A stretch of DNA of 64,000 bases from an uncultured Archangium sp. Its GTDB lineage: Bacteria; Myxococcota; Myxococcia; Myxococcales; Myxococcaceae. The DNA lies in the NCBI GenBank assembly GCA_903905455.1, contig CAIVGN010000075.1:1-64000 (forward strand), read 5' to 3'. Shown here piece by piece: positions 24,770-35,496 of the stretch. The notes below the pieces were generated by a model that saw only the letters and a program-made list of their open reading frames with translations, was not told the origin of the DNA and did no database searches. Every line of letters begins with the position of its first letter. Position 1 is the stretch's first letter. The position numbers and the translations under genes were made by a program.

Positions 24770-24790
24770 CGCTGGCCTCTGACGCCAATG

Positions 24791-26701
24791 TCAGGTCGCC
24801 GCATCCTCGAGGGAGGCCGCGCGCACCTCGTCGTCGGGGTCGTCTTCGTCGATCTCGGCCTTCAGGGGCTGGTGCAGGAAGGCGTGAATGCGTTCGGCCA
24901 CCGACGGCCCGATGGACTCCACGCGGGAGATCTCCTCGACCGAGGCCTCCTTGACGCGCTTGAGGCTCCCGAAGTGCGTCAGCAGCGCCGTCCGGCGGGT
25001 CTCCCCCACCCCCGGGACCGCGTCGAGCTGGGACTGGAGCCCCCGGCGGCGCGAGAGCTTGCGCTGGTAGGTGATGGCGAAGCGGTGGGCCTCGTCTCGC
25101 AGCCGGGTCAGCGCGAAGAGCTCCGGCGAGGTCTGCGGCAGGACGATGGGGTCCTTGCGGTCGACGAGGAACACCCGCTCCGGGCTGCGCTTGACCTGCT
25201 CGTCAGGGAACGGCACGTCGAGGTCACGGCTCTTGGCGAGGGCCACCAGGTCCACCCCTTCGACCCCGAGGTCCTTCATCGCGGCCCAGGCGGCTGCGAG
25301 CTGGCCCTTGCCGCCGTCGATGACGATCAGGTCGGGCAGGTCGCCCTCCTCGAGCCCGCGGCGGAACCGGCGGGTGAGGATCTCGTGCATCGAGGCGAAG
25401 TCGTCGTTCTGGGTGACGGTCTTGAGCTTGTAGCGGCGGTAGTTCGCGGTGTCGGCCTCGGTGTCGAGGCTCGCGACCTGCGAGGCGACGATCGAGGTGC
25501 CCTGCGAGTGCGAGATGTCGAAGCACTCCATGCGGTGCGGCAGCTTCGCCAGGTGCAGGCGATCCTTGAGGCGCTCGAGCACCTGCTCGACCTCTTCGCG
25601 GGTGCGGGTGCGCTCGCTGAAGGCGCGCTCGGCGTTGCGGGCGGCGAGCGCGAGCAGCTCGACCTTGTCGCCCCGCTGGGGCACCACCACCCGCACCTTC
25701 TCGCCCTTCTGCTCGGAGAGCAGCTCGGCCAGGGCGTCGGTCTCGCCGGAGGTCGCCGGCAGGAGCACCTCGCGGGGCACGAAGTTCTCGTCCGCGTAGT
25801 ACTGGTTGACCAGCGAGGTGATGAGCTCGTCGTCGGGGAAGTCGCTCGTCGAGTGCAGCGGGCGGCCCCCGGTGATGCGGCCTCCGCGCACGAAGAGGAT
25901 GTAGATGCACAGGCGATCGGCCTCGCGGAAGAGGCCGAAGACGTCCTGGTCGATGGTGTCCGTGGTGGCGACGGTCTGGCGCTCGAGGCTGCGCTCCAGG
26001 GCGATGATCTGGTCTCGCAGCCGGGCCGCGTCTTCGAACTCCAGCTTCTTGGCGGCGCCCTTCATGCGCTCGCGCAACTGCTCCATCAACGGCCCGCTGC
26101 GGCCCTCGAGGAAGAGGATCACCGCGTCGACGTTGCGCCGGTACTCGTCGACCGGCACCGGGGCCACGCACGGCGCGGGGCAGCGGCCGATCTGGTGCAG
26201 CAGGCAGGGGCGCTTGCGGGTCTCGAGCACGTGGTCGGTGCAGGTGCGCAGCTGGAAGAAGCGGTTGACCACGCGCAGCGTCTCGCGAATCGACGAGGCG
26301 CTCGAGTAGGGCCCAAAGTAGCGCGCCCCGTCGCGGCGGGTGCGGCGCACGGTCTCCAGGCGCGGGTACTGGTGCGAGGTGTCGAAGCGGATGCAGAGGT
26401 ACTGCTTGTCGTCGCGGAGCTGGACGTTGAAGCGCGGGCGGTGCTTCTTGATCAGCTCGTTCTCGAGGAGCAGCGCCTCCTTTTCGGTGCGCACGACGAC
26501 GGTCTCGATGTCCACGAGCACGCGGTCGAGCAGTTGCACGAAGGCCCGCGAATCGGACGAGCCGCGGTTGAAGTAGCTGCGAACGCGGTTGCGGAGGTTG
26601 ACCGCCTTGCCGACGTAGATGATCCGGTCGGAGCGGTCCTTCATCAGGTACACGCCCGGCTGGTTGGGGAGCGCGTCGAGCTTGTCCTGGAGGATCGTCA
26701 C
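24791..26701 (-). CDS. uvrC: Excinuclease ABC subunit C
   Basis: 636 aa from GTG at 26699-26701 with AGGGAGG 4 bases upstream. A longer frame to 26761 only translates the flanking repeat ([13 protein letters not shown]) and is rejected. Domains in order: GIY-YIG nuclease ([18 protein letters not shown], residues 16-33), a Cys-rich segment ([17 protein letters not shown]), a UVR motif ([12 protein letters not shown]), the RNase H-like second nuclease and C-terminal helix-hairpin-helix pair ([18 protein letters not shown]). UvrC makes both incisions beside a lesion presented by UvrB. uvrB lies upstream on the same strand but is separated by the DUF559 cassette, and most of the Shine-Dalgarno lies inside its repeat. 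Confidence 0.97.
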   Translation of the reverse strand: MTILQDKLDALPNQPGVYLMKDRSDRIIYVGKAVNLRNRVRSYFNRGSSDSRAFVQLLDRVLVDIETVVVRTEKEALLLENELIKKHRPRFNVQLRDDKQYLCIRFDTSHQYPRLETVRRTRRDGARYFGPYSSASSIRETLRVVNRFFQLRTCTDHVLETRKRPCLLHQIGRCPAPCVAPVPVDEYRRNVDAVILFLEGRSGPLMEQLRERMKGAAKKLEFEDAARLRDQIIALERSLERQTVATTDTIDQDVFGLFREADRLCIYILFVRGGRITGGRPLHSTSDFPDDELITSLVNQYYADENFVPREVLLPATSGETDALAELLSEQKGEKVRVVVPQRGDKVELLALAARNAERAFSERTRTREEVEQVLERLKDRLHLAKLPHRMECFDISHSQGTSIVASQVASLDTEADTANYRRYKLKTVTQNDDFASMHEILTRRFRRGLEEGDLPDLIVIDGGKGQLAAAWAAMKDLGVEGVDLVALAKSRDLDVPFPDEQVKRSPERVFLVDRKDPIVLPQTSPELFALTRLRDEAHRFAITYQRKLSRRRGLQSQLDAVPGVGETRRTALLTHFGSLKRVKEASVEEISRVESIGPSVAERIHAFLHQPLKAEIDEDDPDDEVRAASLEDAAT

Positions 26702-26706
26702 GGAGC

Positions 26707-26754
26707 CTCCCTCGCCCTGCGCCAGCGGGGAGAGGGCCGGGGTGAGGGGCCGCA
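26707..26754 (+). repeat. Left 48-bp inverted repeat of the DUF559 cassette (REP-like)
   Basis: Matches the reverse complement of 27127-27173 at 45 of 48 aligned positions (one gap, one CC/TT change). Internally it folds: CCCTC and GAGGG arms with an inner CCC/GGG around a loop near CGCTGGCGCA. Its peptide reading [13 protein letters not shown] resembles the short peptides that REP-like palindromes of many proteobacteria encode. It provides AGGGAG of the uvrC ribosome-binding site. Confidence 0.9.
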
Positions 26755-26784
26755 CAGGCACACCGCCTGCAAACGCCCTCGCCG

Positions 26785-27173
26785 GTGCGCGCTCACCGAC
26801 TGAACATCAAGCAATCCCGGGAACTTCGACGAAACCAGACGGACGCCGAGCGCACGCTGTGGACGGTGCTGCGGACCCGGCCCTCGGGGTTCAAGTTCCG
26901 CCGCCAACACCCCATCGGGCCGTGGATCCCGGACTTCGTGTGCCCGGAGGCGCGCCTGATCATCGAACTCGACGGCGGCGGGCACGCAGAGCCGGCCGTG
27001 CGTGCGCGCGATCGGGTCCGGCAATTGTGGCTCGAGAATCACGAGTGGACGGTTCTCCGGTTTTGGAATGTCGAGGTGTGGTTCGAGCTCGAGGGAGTCT
27101 TGGAGGTCATCTACCGCGCATTGCCCTGCGGCCCCTCACCCCAACCCTCTCCCCGCTGCGCAGGGCGAGGGAG

Positions 27174-27177
<4 letters not shown>
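26785..27177 (+). CDS. DUF559 endonuclease-like protein (PD-(D/E)XK superfamily)
   Basis: 130 aa from a GTG at 26785, complete for the family. [16 protein letters not shown], then [18 protein letters not shown] and [12 protein letters not shown], then [11 protein letters not shown] are the conserved DUF559 segments. The Asp of PDFVC with Glu and Asp of IELDG form the predicted nuclease centre, as in Vsr-like and very short restriction-type folds. There is no stop before the right inverted repeat, so about 15 C-terminal residues ([16 protein letters not shown]) are encoded by it. The stop TAA overlaps the uvrB stop on the other strand. No methylase partner is nearby, so a classic restriction system is unlikely. 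Confidence 0.88.
27127..27173 (+). repeat. Right 47-bp inverted repeat of the DUF559 cassette
   Basis: Inverted copy of 26707-26754 with one deleted base and a two-base change. It abuts the uvrB stop codon at 27174-27176 with no spacer, and encodes the C-terminal tail of the DUF559 protein. As RNA on the minus strand it would form a hairpin just after uvrB and could act on readthrough into uvrC. Confidence 0.9.
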
Positions 27178-29264
<2,087 letters not shown>

Positions 29265-29288
29265 GGGGGGCACTTTTAACGCCCCTGG

Positions 29289-29304
29289 TGACAGCCGGCT
29301 GTCA
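29289..29304. repeat. Perfect 16-bp palindrome upstream of uvrB
   Basis: TGACAGCCGGCTGTCA is fully self-complementary, 5 bases past the M28 peptidase stop and 25 bases before the uvrB ATG. It may be a regulator site for uvrB or a hairpin ending the peptidase message; there is no adjoining T-run. It does not fit the Myxococcus LexA box as I remember it. Confidence 0.6.
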
Positions 29305-29308
29305 GCAT

Positions 29309-30913
29309 TCAGCGGGTCAGTGACTTCTTCCGCGCCGCCTCGAACTCGTCGCCCTTCGTCCAAACCGGCATGGCAGGGGCGTTGGCGACGGCGAGGCCCA
29401 GCTCGAGGAACAGCCGGACGTCCTCCACGGCCCCGGAGAGGTCCCAGTCATCGCGGACCTCATCGGACGGCTGGTGGTAGTGCGTCGCCTCCCACTTCTC
29501 GCGCTGGGCGCGGCCCCACCCTTCCGGGCGGCCGATGAAGTCCTGGCCGCTGGAGAAGTAGGCCGAGGGCACGCCGTGCTTCGCGAAGTTGAACTGGTCC
29601 GAGCGGTAGAAGAACCCGCGGTCCGACAGGGCGTCGGGCTTCACGGTGCGGCCCTGGGCGTGCGCCAGCTCGACGATCAGCGCGTCGAGCGACGACTTCC
29701 CCAGGCCGATCACGCTCACGTCGCGGGTGCGGCCCCAGACGTTGAGCCCGTCGATGTTGAGATCGGCGGCGATGCGGCCCTCGGGAACCGGCAGGTGCTC
29801 GACGAGGTACTGCGAGCCCAGCAGGCCCTGCTCCTCGGCGGCCACGGCGGCGAAGAGCACGCTGCGGCGCGGCGCCTTCGGCAGCGCGCTCATGAAGCGG
29901 GCGATGGCCAGCATCGAGGCGACCCCCGACGCGTTGTCCACCGCGCCGTTGTAGATGACGTCTTCGCCCGGCGCCCCGCCCTGCCGCTTGCCGAGGTGAT
30001 CGTGGTGCGCGGTGAACACCACCACCTCCTGCCGCAGCGTGGGGTCGGAGCCCCGCAGCAGCCCCAGCACGTTGCCGGTGGTCTTCTTCGCCACCACGCT
30101 CGGGAACGAGGTCGAGAGCGTGACCCCCAGCGGTACCGGGGTGAACTTGCGCGACGAAGCCGCGGCGCGCAGCGCGTCGAAATCCTTCCCGGTCAGCGCC
30201 ATCACCTGGCGCGTGGCCAGCTCGGTGAGCCAGCCCTTGAGCTCCAGCGTGGGCCCGGGGCCGAGGGGCAGCTCGAACTGCTCCCCCGTCCACGAGGTCT
30301 GCACCACCGTCCACGGGTACCCCGCCGAGGGCGTGGTGTGAATGATGAGGCACCCCGCGGCGCCGAGCTGGCGCGCCTGCTCGTACTTGTAGTCCCACCG
30401 GCCGTACCAGAGCCGCGCGCGGCCCGCGAAGAGCGAGGGGTCGTCTTCGGGGTCGTTGTTCATCACCACCAGCACCTTCCCCTTGAGATCGACGCCCTTG
30501 AAGTCGTCCCACTGGTACTCGGGCGCGCGGATGCCGTAACCGACGAACACCAGCTCGGCGCGCTCGAGCGAGGTGTCGCGGCGCTGGTGGCCCGCGAGGG
30601 CGATGAAGTCGTCCTTGAACTTGAGGCGCAGCGCGCCCGAGGGCGCCTGTACGGTGAGCGTCTCGGGGTGGCCGGTCACGCCGACCAGCTCCACCGGCTG
30701 CACCCACCCGCCATCGGGCGCCCCGGGTTCGAGCCCGAGCGCCTCGAACTGCGTGGCGAGGTACTGCTGCGTGAGCCGGTCGCCCTCGGACGCCGGGCCG
30801 CGGCCCTCGAGGAGATCCGAAGCCAGGAAGCGCATGTGCCCCATCAGCTCCGGCGCCTCGATGGGCTTCACGGCTGGAGCAGCCGCGAGGAGAACACACA
30901 CGACGGGCAGCAT
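29309..30913 (-). CDS. Secreted M28 family zinc aminopeptidase
   Basis: 534 aa with a signal peptide ([14 protein letters not shown]). An inserted PA-like domain lies at about 120-270 ([16 protein letters not shown], then GAAGCLIIH). The M28 catalytic domain has HHDH at 303-306, Asp326 in DNASG, the EE pair at 360-361, Asp388 in NIDGL and a late His in HYHQPSDE, which are all metal or catalytic residues of dizinc peptidases. It should release N-terminal residues from peptides outside the cytoplasm. It starts 6 bases after the cysS stop and is probably cotranscribed with it. Confidence 0.92.
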   Translation of the reverse strand: MLPVVCVLLAAAPAVKPIEAPELMGHMRFLASDLLEGRGPASEGDRLTQQYLATQFEALGLEPGAPDGGWVQPVELVGVTGHPETLTVQAPSGALRLKFKDDFIALAGHQRRDTSLERAELVFVGYGIRAPEYQWDDFKGVDLKGKVLVVMNNDPEDDPSLFAGRARLWYGRWDYKYEQARQLGAAGCLIIHTTPSAGYPWTVVQTSWTGEQFELPLGPGPTLELKGWLTELATRQVMALTGKDFDALRAAASSRKFTPVPLGVTLSTSFPSVVAKKTTGNVLGLLRGSDPTLRQEVVVFTAHHDHLGKRQGGAPGEDVIYNGAVDNASGVASMLAIARFMSALPKAPRRSVLFAAVAAEEQGLLGSQYLVEHLPVPEGRIAADLNIDGLNVWGRTRDVSVIGLGKSSLDALIVELAHAQGRTVKPDALSDRGFFYRSDQFNFAKHGVPSAYFSSGQDFIGRPEGWGRAQREKWEATHYHQPSDEVRDDWDLSGAVEDVRLFLELGLAVANAPAMPVWTKGDEFEAARKKSLTR

Positions 30914-30919
30914 GGCGCC

Positions 30920-32401
<1,482 letters not shown>

Positions 32402-32411
32402 GGCTGGGGGC

Positions 32412-32441
32412 ACTTTACCCACAGGCAACCATTGGTGTCAG
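32412..32441 (-). promoter_or_regulatory. cysS: Candidate promoter of cysS giving a very short leader
   Basis: On the minus strand CTGACA (32441-32436) and TAAAGT (32417-32412) are 18 bases apart, matching TTGACA at 5 of 6 and TATAAT at 4 of 6. A start about 7 bases past the -10 would fall within a few bases of the cysS ATG at 32401, agreeing with the absence of a Shine-Dalgarno. Confidence 0.5.
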
Positions 32442-32488
32442 ATGTGCGATACTTCGACACTTTCAGTCGGCCTAAAAGGAGTGCCTGC

Positions 32489-34075
32489 ATGCCCCCCAAC
32501 CCCAAGCGACCCCACGGTGGTGGGGAGCCCGTGACGGACGAGCAGGTCTTGCAGGTCGATGACCCCCGGCCTCAGCGGGTGGCGCAGCTCTCCAGCAGCA
32601 GCACCGGGGGACGGCGCGCGGTGAAGAAGGTCGAAGAGCACATTCCCACGTCCATTTTCGATACCGAGGCAGACCAGGAAATGCAGGCTGAGTACGGCGT
32701 CCAGGGTGCAGAACAAAAGCCGGCGTTCCTCTACGTGGAGCGCGGGCCGGGCGCGGGACAGCTCCTCGAGGTGAAGCAGGGAGCGGTCGTGGTCGGCCGG
32801 GCGTCGGTCAGCGATCTGAGGCTGCAGCACCCCTCGATCTCCCGGCGCCACACGCAGATCAAGCGCGTCGGGGAGCAGTTCTTCGTCAAGGACCTGGGCT
32901 CCCAGAACGGGACCTTCGTCAACAAGCAGCGCATCGAGACCGAGGTCGAGGTCAAGCCCGGGGACTCCATCGCCATGGGCAACGCGCTGCTGCGGCTGCG
33001 CGGGCCGCTGGCCAAGGGCGAGAAGCTCCCCACCGACGCGCTGCCTCCGGCGGCCGAGCTGCCGAAGATCGCCAAGGCGGAGAAGGCCGAGAAGGCCAAC
33101 AAGTCGCGCATCAGCACCGCCGTCGTCGCGCGCCCCTCGGGGCCGCTGGTCGCGACGCCGGCCCCCAGCACCACCGCCCTCAAGATCGCGGTCTTCGCCG
33201 GCGCCGTGGGCTTCAGCCTCGCCGGCGTGCTCGCCTTCGCGCTGGTCAAGACGATGTCCGGCGACAAGCAGGCCTCGCCGACCACGGTGGCCGGCGGCAG
33301 CGCCGACAAGGCGGACAAGTCCAGGCTCATCGACGATGCCATCAAGCGGAAGATGGCCGAGCAGCCGGTGGCCCGGGCCGACGCCCCCAACGAGGAGATG
33401 GTCGAGGCCGACGACTCGGTGACGGTCAAGGAACAGGCGAAGGCCCCCAGCGTGGTGCGCGCGCCGATGATCACCACCACCCGGCCCGCGGCGGCCCCCA
33501 AGAAGGTCGCGACGGCCAGGCCGGCGCCCGAGGAGACCGAAGAAGAGCCGGCGGCGAAGTCGGCCGGGGGCAACAAGCGGTCCCAGATCCTCGCGGCCTA
33601 CGAGAAGGGCAACGCCGAGGCGTCGCTCGAGGCGGCCAAGAAGGCCGGCGACAAGGAACTGAGCGACAAGCTCTCGCGCTTCATCGCCGCCTACGACGCC
33701 GCCAACGACGCGATGCTGTCGAACAACGGCAGCGCGGCCATCGCCAACTTCCAGAAGGCGCTGGCCCTCGACGAGGGGCTCTCCAGCGGCTGGGGCAAGT
33801 ACGGCGCGGAGATCCGCCGGCAGCTCTCGAACCTCTACGTGCTGGTGGGCCTGCAGTTCGTGAGCAACGGCGACCCCGAGAAGGCCAAGGCGGCGTTCCA
33901 GGGCGCGCTCAAGCACGACCCGAACAACGCCCGCGCCAAGGCCCAGCTCACCAAGCTCGGCGCCGAGGCGCCCAAGTCGGCGGCCGACGCCTTCGGGGAC
34001 GAGGCCACCCCGGTGAAGAAGGCCCCCGCGAAGAAGGCGCCGGCCAAGTCCATCGACGACGCCTTCGGCGACTGA
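32489..34075 (+). CDS. FHA domain membrane protein with helical C-terminal repeats
   Basis: 528 aa from ATG at 32489, with AGGAG 8 bases upstream. After a disordered N-terminus, an FHA domain spans about 79-172 (VVGRASVSDL, SISRRH at 116-121, SQNGT at 138-142), which binds phosphothreonine peptides. One membrane helix is at about 231-255. A Lys/Ala/Pro-rich stretch leads to TPR-like helices (about 430-505: IANFQKALALDEGLSSGW, AKAAFQGALKHDPNNA). The tail repeats DAFGDEATPVKKAPAKKAPAKS. With the FHA inside the cell and the TPR part outside, it could relay kinase signals; a partner kinase is not adjacent. It abuts the next gene tail-to-tail with no spacer. Confidence 0.88.
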   Translation: MPPNPKRPHGGGEPVTDEQVLQVDDPRPQRVAQLSSSSTGGRRAVKKVEEHIPTSIFDTEADQEMQAEYGVQGAEQKPAFLYVERGPGAGQLLEVKQGAVVVGRASVSDLRLQHPSISRRHTQIKRVGEQFFVKDLGSQNGTFVNKQRIETEVEVKPGDSIAMGNALLRLRGPLAKGEKLPTDALPPAAELPKIAKAEKAEKANKSRISTAVVARPSGPLVATPAPSTTALKIAVFAGAVGFSLAGVLAFALVKTMSGDKQASPTTVAGGSADKADKSRLIDDAIKRKMAEQPVARADAPNEEMVEADDSVTVKEQAKAPSVVRAPMITTTRPAAAPKKVATARPAPEETEEEPAAKSAGGNKRSQILAAYEKGNAEASLEAAKKAGDKELSDKLSRFIAAYDAANDAMLSNNGSAAIANFQKALALDEGLSSGWGKYGAEIRRQLSNLYVLVGLQFVSNGDPEKAKAAFQGALKHDPNNARAKAQLTKLGAEAPKSAADAFGDEATPVKKAPAKKAPAKSIDDAFGD

Positions 34076-34735
34076 TCAGCGCCGGCGCTTGAGGGTCAAG
34101 CCGCGGGCGAACAACCACCCGTTCACCGCGGCGAAGAGCAGCACGAACGAGAACATCGAGACGGTGCCGAAGTCCTTCCCCGGCGGTTGCTCGGCCAGGA
34201 GGATCCACTCGGGCTTCACCCCGCTCCAGGTCTCGTACTCGCGGAAGACGTCCTCGTAGCGCTCGCCCTCGGCCCGGGAGAGCAGGCGGCCGCGCGCGAA
34301 GAAGGGGTTCTGCCGGGGCTGGGGCCGCTTGCCGTCGGGCAGGCGCCGGGTCTCGTCTTCGAAGGTGACGCGCTTGACCAGCACGTTGGTGTCGGTGAGC
34401 CCGAGCACCACGAAGCTGCCTTCCTTCTCTTCGACGTACCAGCCGCGCACCGTGGGCACGCCGTGCACCTGGGCGTAGCGGTTCGAGAGGGCACGATCGA
34501 CGTGGTAGGCGCCCTCGGCCCCGAGCTCGATGGGGTCCTGGGAGGAGAAGAAGTACGTGGTGTCGGCGCGCATCCACCAGGCGAGCGCGAGGCCCGCCAG
34601 CAGGGCCACCAGGGCCACGGGGGGCAGCACGCCCACCCCGGGCCGCTCGAGGTTGCGCTCCAGCTGGGCGATGAGCTGCTCCTGCTCGGCGCGGGCTTCG
34701 CTTGCGGGCTGCTTCGGATCTTCGGCCATGGGCAT
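34076..34735 (-). CDS. Two-helix membrane protein, unrecognised
   Basis: 219 aa; ATG 34735 or ATG 34729 are both possible and neither has a good Shine-Dalgarno. A cytoplasmic coiled start (EARAEQEQLIAQLERNLE) leads to a membrane helix (VLPPVALVALLAGLALAWW), an extracytoplasmic domain of about 120 residues (YFFSSQDPIELGAEGAYHVD, GWYVEEKEGSFVVLG) and a second helix near the C-terminus ending in RRR. No family recognised. It lies directly behind the intrinsic terminator of cdnL. Confidence 0.75.
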   Translation of the reverse strand: MPMAEDPKQPASEARAEQEQLIAQLERNLERPGVGVLPPVALVALLAGLALAWWMRADTTYFFSSQDPIELGAEGAYHVDRALSNRYAQVHGVPTVRGWYVEEKEGSFVVLGLTDTNVLVKRVTFEDETRRLPDGKRPQPRQNPFFARGRLLSRAEGERYEDVFREYETWSGVKPEWILLAEQPPGKDFGTVSMFSFVLLFAAVNGWLFARGLTLKRRR

Positions 34736-34736
34736 G

Positions 34737-34770
34737 AAAAACCCCGGCCGCGTACGGAACGCAACCGGGG
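34737..34770 (-). terminator. cdnL: Intrinsic terminator of cdnL
   Basis: In the minus-strand RNA an 11-bp stem (CCCCGGTTGCG with CGCGGCCGGGG, two of the pairs G-U) with a 7-base loop is followed by five U. The stem begins 29 bases past the cdnL stop. The U-run ends one base before an ATG of the next gene. This is the clearest terminator in the window. Confidence 0.85.
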
Positions 34771-34798
34771 CCTCAATGAGAAGTTCAGCGCTTGAAAC

Positions 34799-35368
34799 TC
34801 ACTCCACGAGCTTCTTGGGTTCTTCCTTCTTCTTCTTCTCGGGCTTCTCCGGCATCTCCGACATCTTGGGAGGGTTCTCCGGGATGTTGAAGATCTTCTT
34901 CAGGTCGTTCTCGATGTCCTGCTCGGTGACGCCCTTGGCGAAGGCCAGCTCCTTGATGAGCAGCGACCGCGCGGTGTCGAGCATCTTGCGCTCGCCGAAC
35001 GAGAGGTCCTTGTCACCCTTGAGCAGGTAGAGGTCGCGGAGCACTTCGGCGATCTCGAACACGGAGCCCGTCTTGATCTTCTCCATGTATTCCCGGTAGC
35101 GCCGGTTCCACGTGGTGGAGTCGACCGAGATGTCCTTCTCCTTGAGGATTGCGTACACCTGACGCACGTCGTCCTCGGAGATGATCTCGCGCAGCCCGAC
35201 CTGGCCGATCTTGTTGATGGGGATGAGGAAGCGCCCGCCGTTCTTCTCGAGCATCTTGAGCACGTAGAACGATTGCCGCTGACCGGCGACCTCCGTGTGC
35301 TCGATACCCACCACCTCGCCCACGCCGTGCCCCGGATAGACCGCCTTGTCGCCTGGCTTGAACATCAT
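34799..35368 (-). CDS. cdnL: CdnL/CarD-family RNA polymerase-binding regulator
   Basis: 189 aa; ATG 35368 or ATG 35365, both behind GAGG. The N-terminal Tudor-like RNAP interaction domain (FKPGDKAVYPGHGVGEVVGI) and the helical C-domain with DISVDSTTWNRRYREYMEKI and LSFGERKMLDTARSLLIKEL match Myxococcus CdnL closely. CdnL binds the beta subunit and stabilises open complexes at rRNA and other housekeeping promoters, and is essential in M. xanthus. The tail here is longer and Lys/Pro/Glu-rich (MSEMPEKPEKKKKEEPKK). It is not CarD, having no HMGA-like AT-hook region. Transcribed divergently from comEC. Confidence 0.95.
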   Translation of the reverse strand: MMFKPGDKAVYPGHGVGEVVGIEHTEVAGQRQSFYVLKMLEKNGGRFLIPINKIGQVGLREIISEDDVRQVYAILKEKDISVDSTTWNRRYREYMEKIKTGSVFEIAEVLRDLYLLKGDKDLSFGERKMLDTARSLLIKELAFAKGVTEQDIENDLKKIFNIPENPPKMSEMPEKPEKKKKEEPKKLVE

Positions 35369-35496
35369 CACCTCGAACTACGCGTGAAAACGCGCGCCAT
35401 GCCTGTCATGACGCGTGAAGTCAACATGTTTAACACATCTCCCCCTTGACTACAACCGCGCACCTTGTCCACGCTTCGGCCGCGCGGAGGTGGGCG

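Larger units (their letters stand above)
26707..27173 (+). mobile_element. Putative 467-bp mobile cassette: inverted repeats around a DUF559 nuclease
   Basis: The cassette runs exactly from 6 bases before the uvrC GTG to the base before the uvrB TAA. It consists of two near-identical 47/48-bp inverted repeats and a single gene transcribed opposite to uvrB and uvrC. There is no transposase and no clear target duplication. The gene has more A/T-ending codons than its surroundings (for example around 27055-27075), which suggests transfer. Inference: a REP-like element that carries or is moved by a PD-(D/E)XK nuclease. Confidence 0.6.

Noticed and set aside
26702-26761. N-terminal extension of UvrC ([13 protein letters not shown])
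   Set aside because: It is translation of the left inverted repeat; the GTG at 26701 behind AGGGAGG begins the conserved protein.
26707-27173. Insertion sequence with transposase
   Set aside because: The only gene is a DUF559 nuclease; no DDE, HUH or serine recombinase motif and no clear target duplication, so I call it a putative cassette, not an IS.
29289-29304. LexA/SOS box at uvrB
   Set aside because: The palindrome does not fit the Myxococcus LexA consensus (ending GTTCAG) or the CTG-N10-CAG form, so no SOS claim is made.
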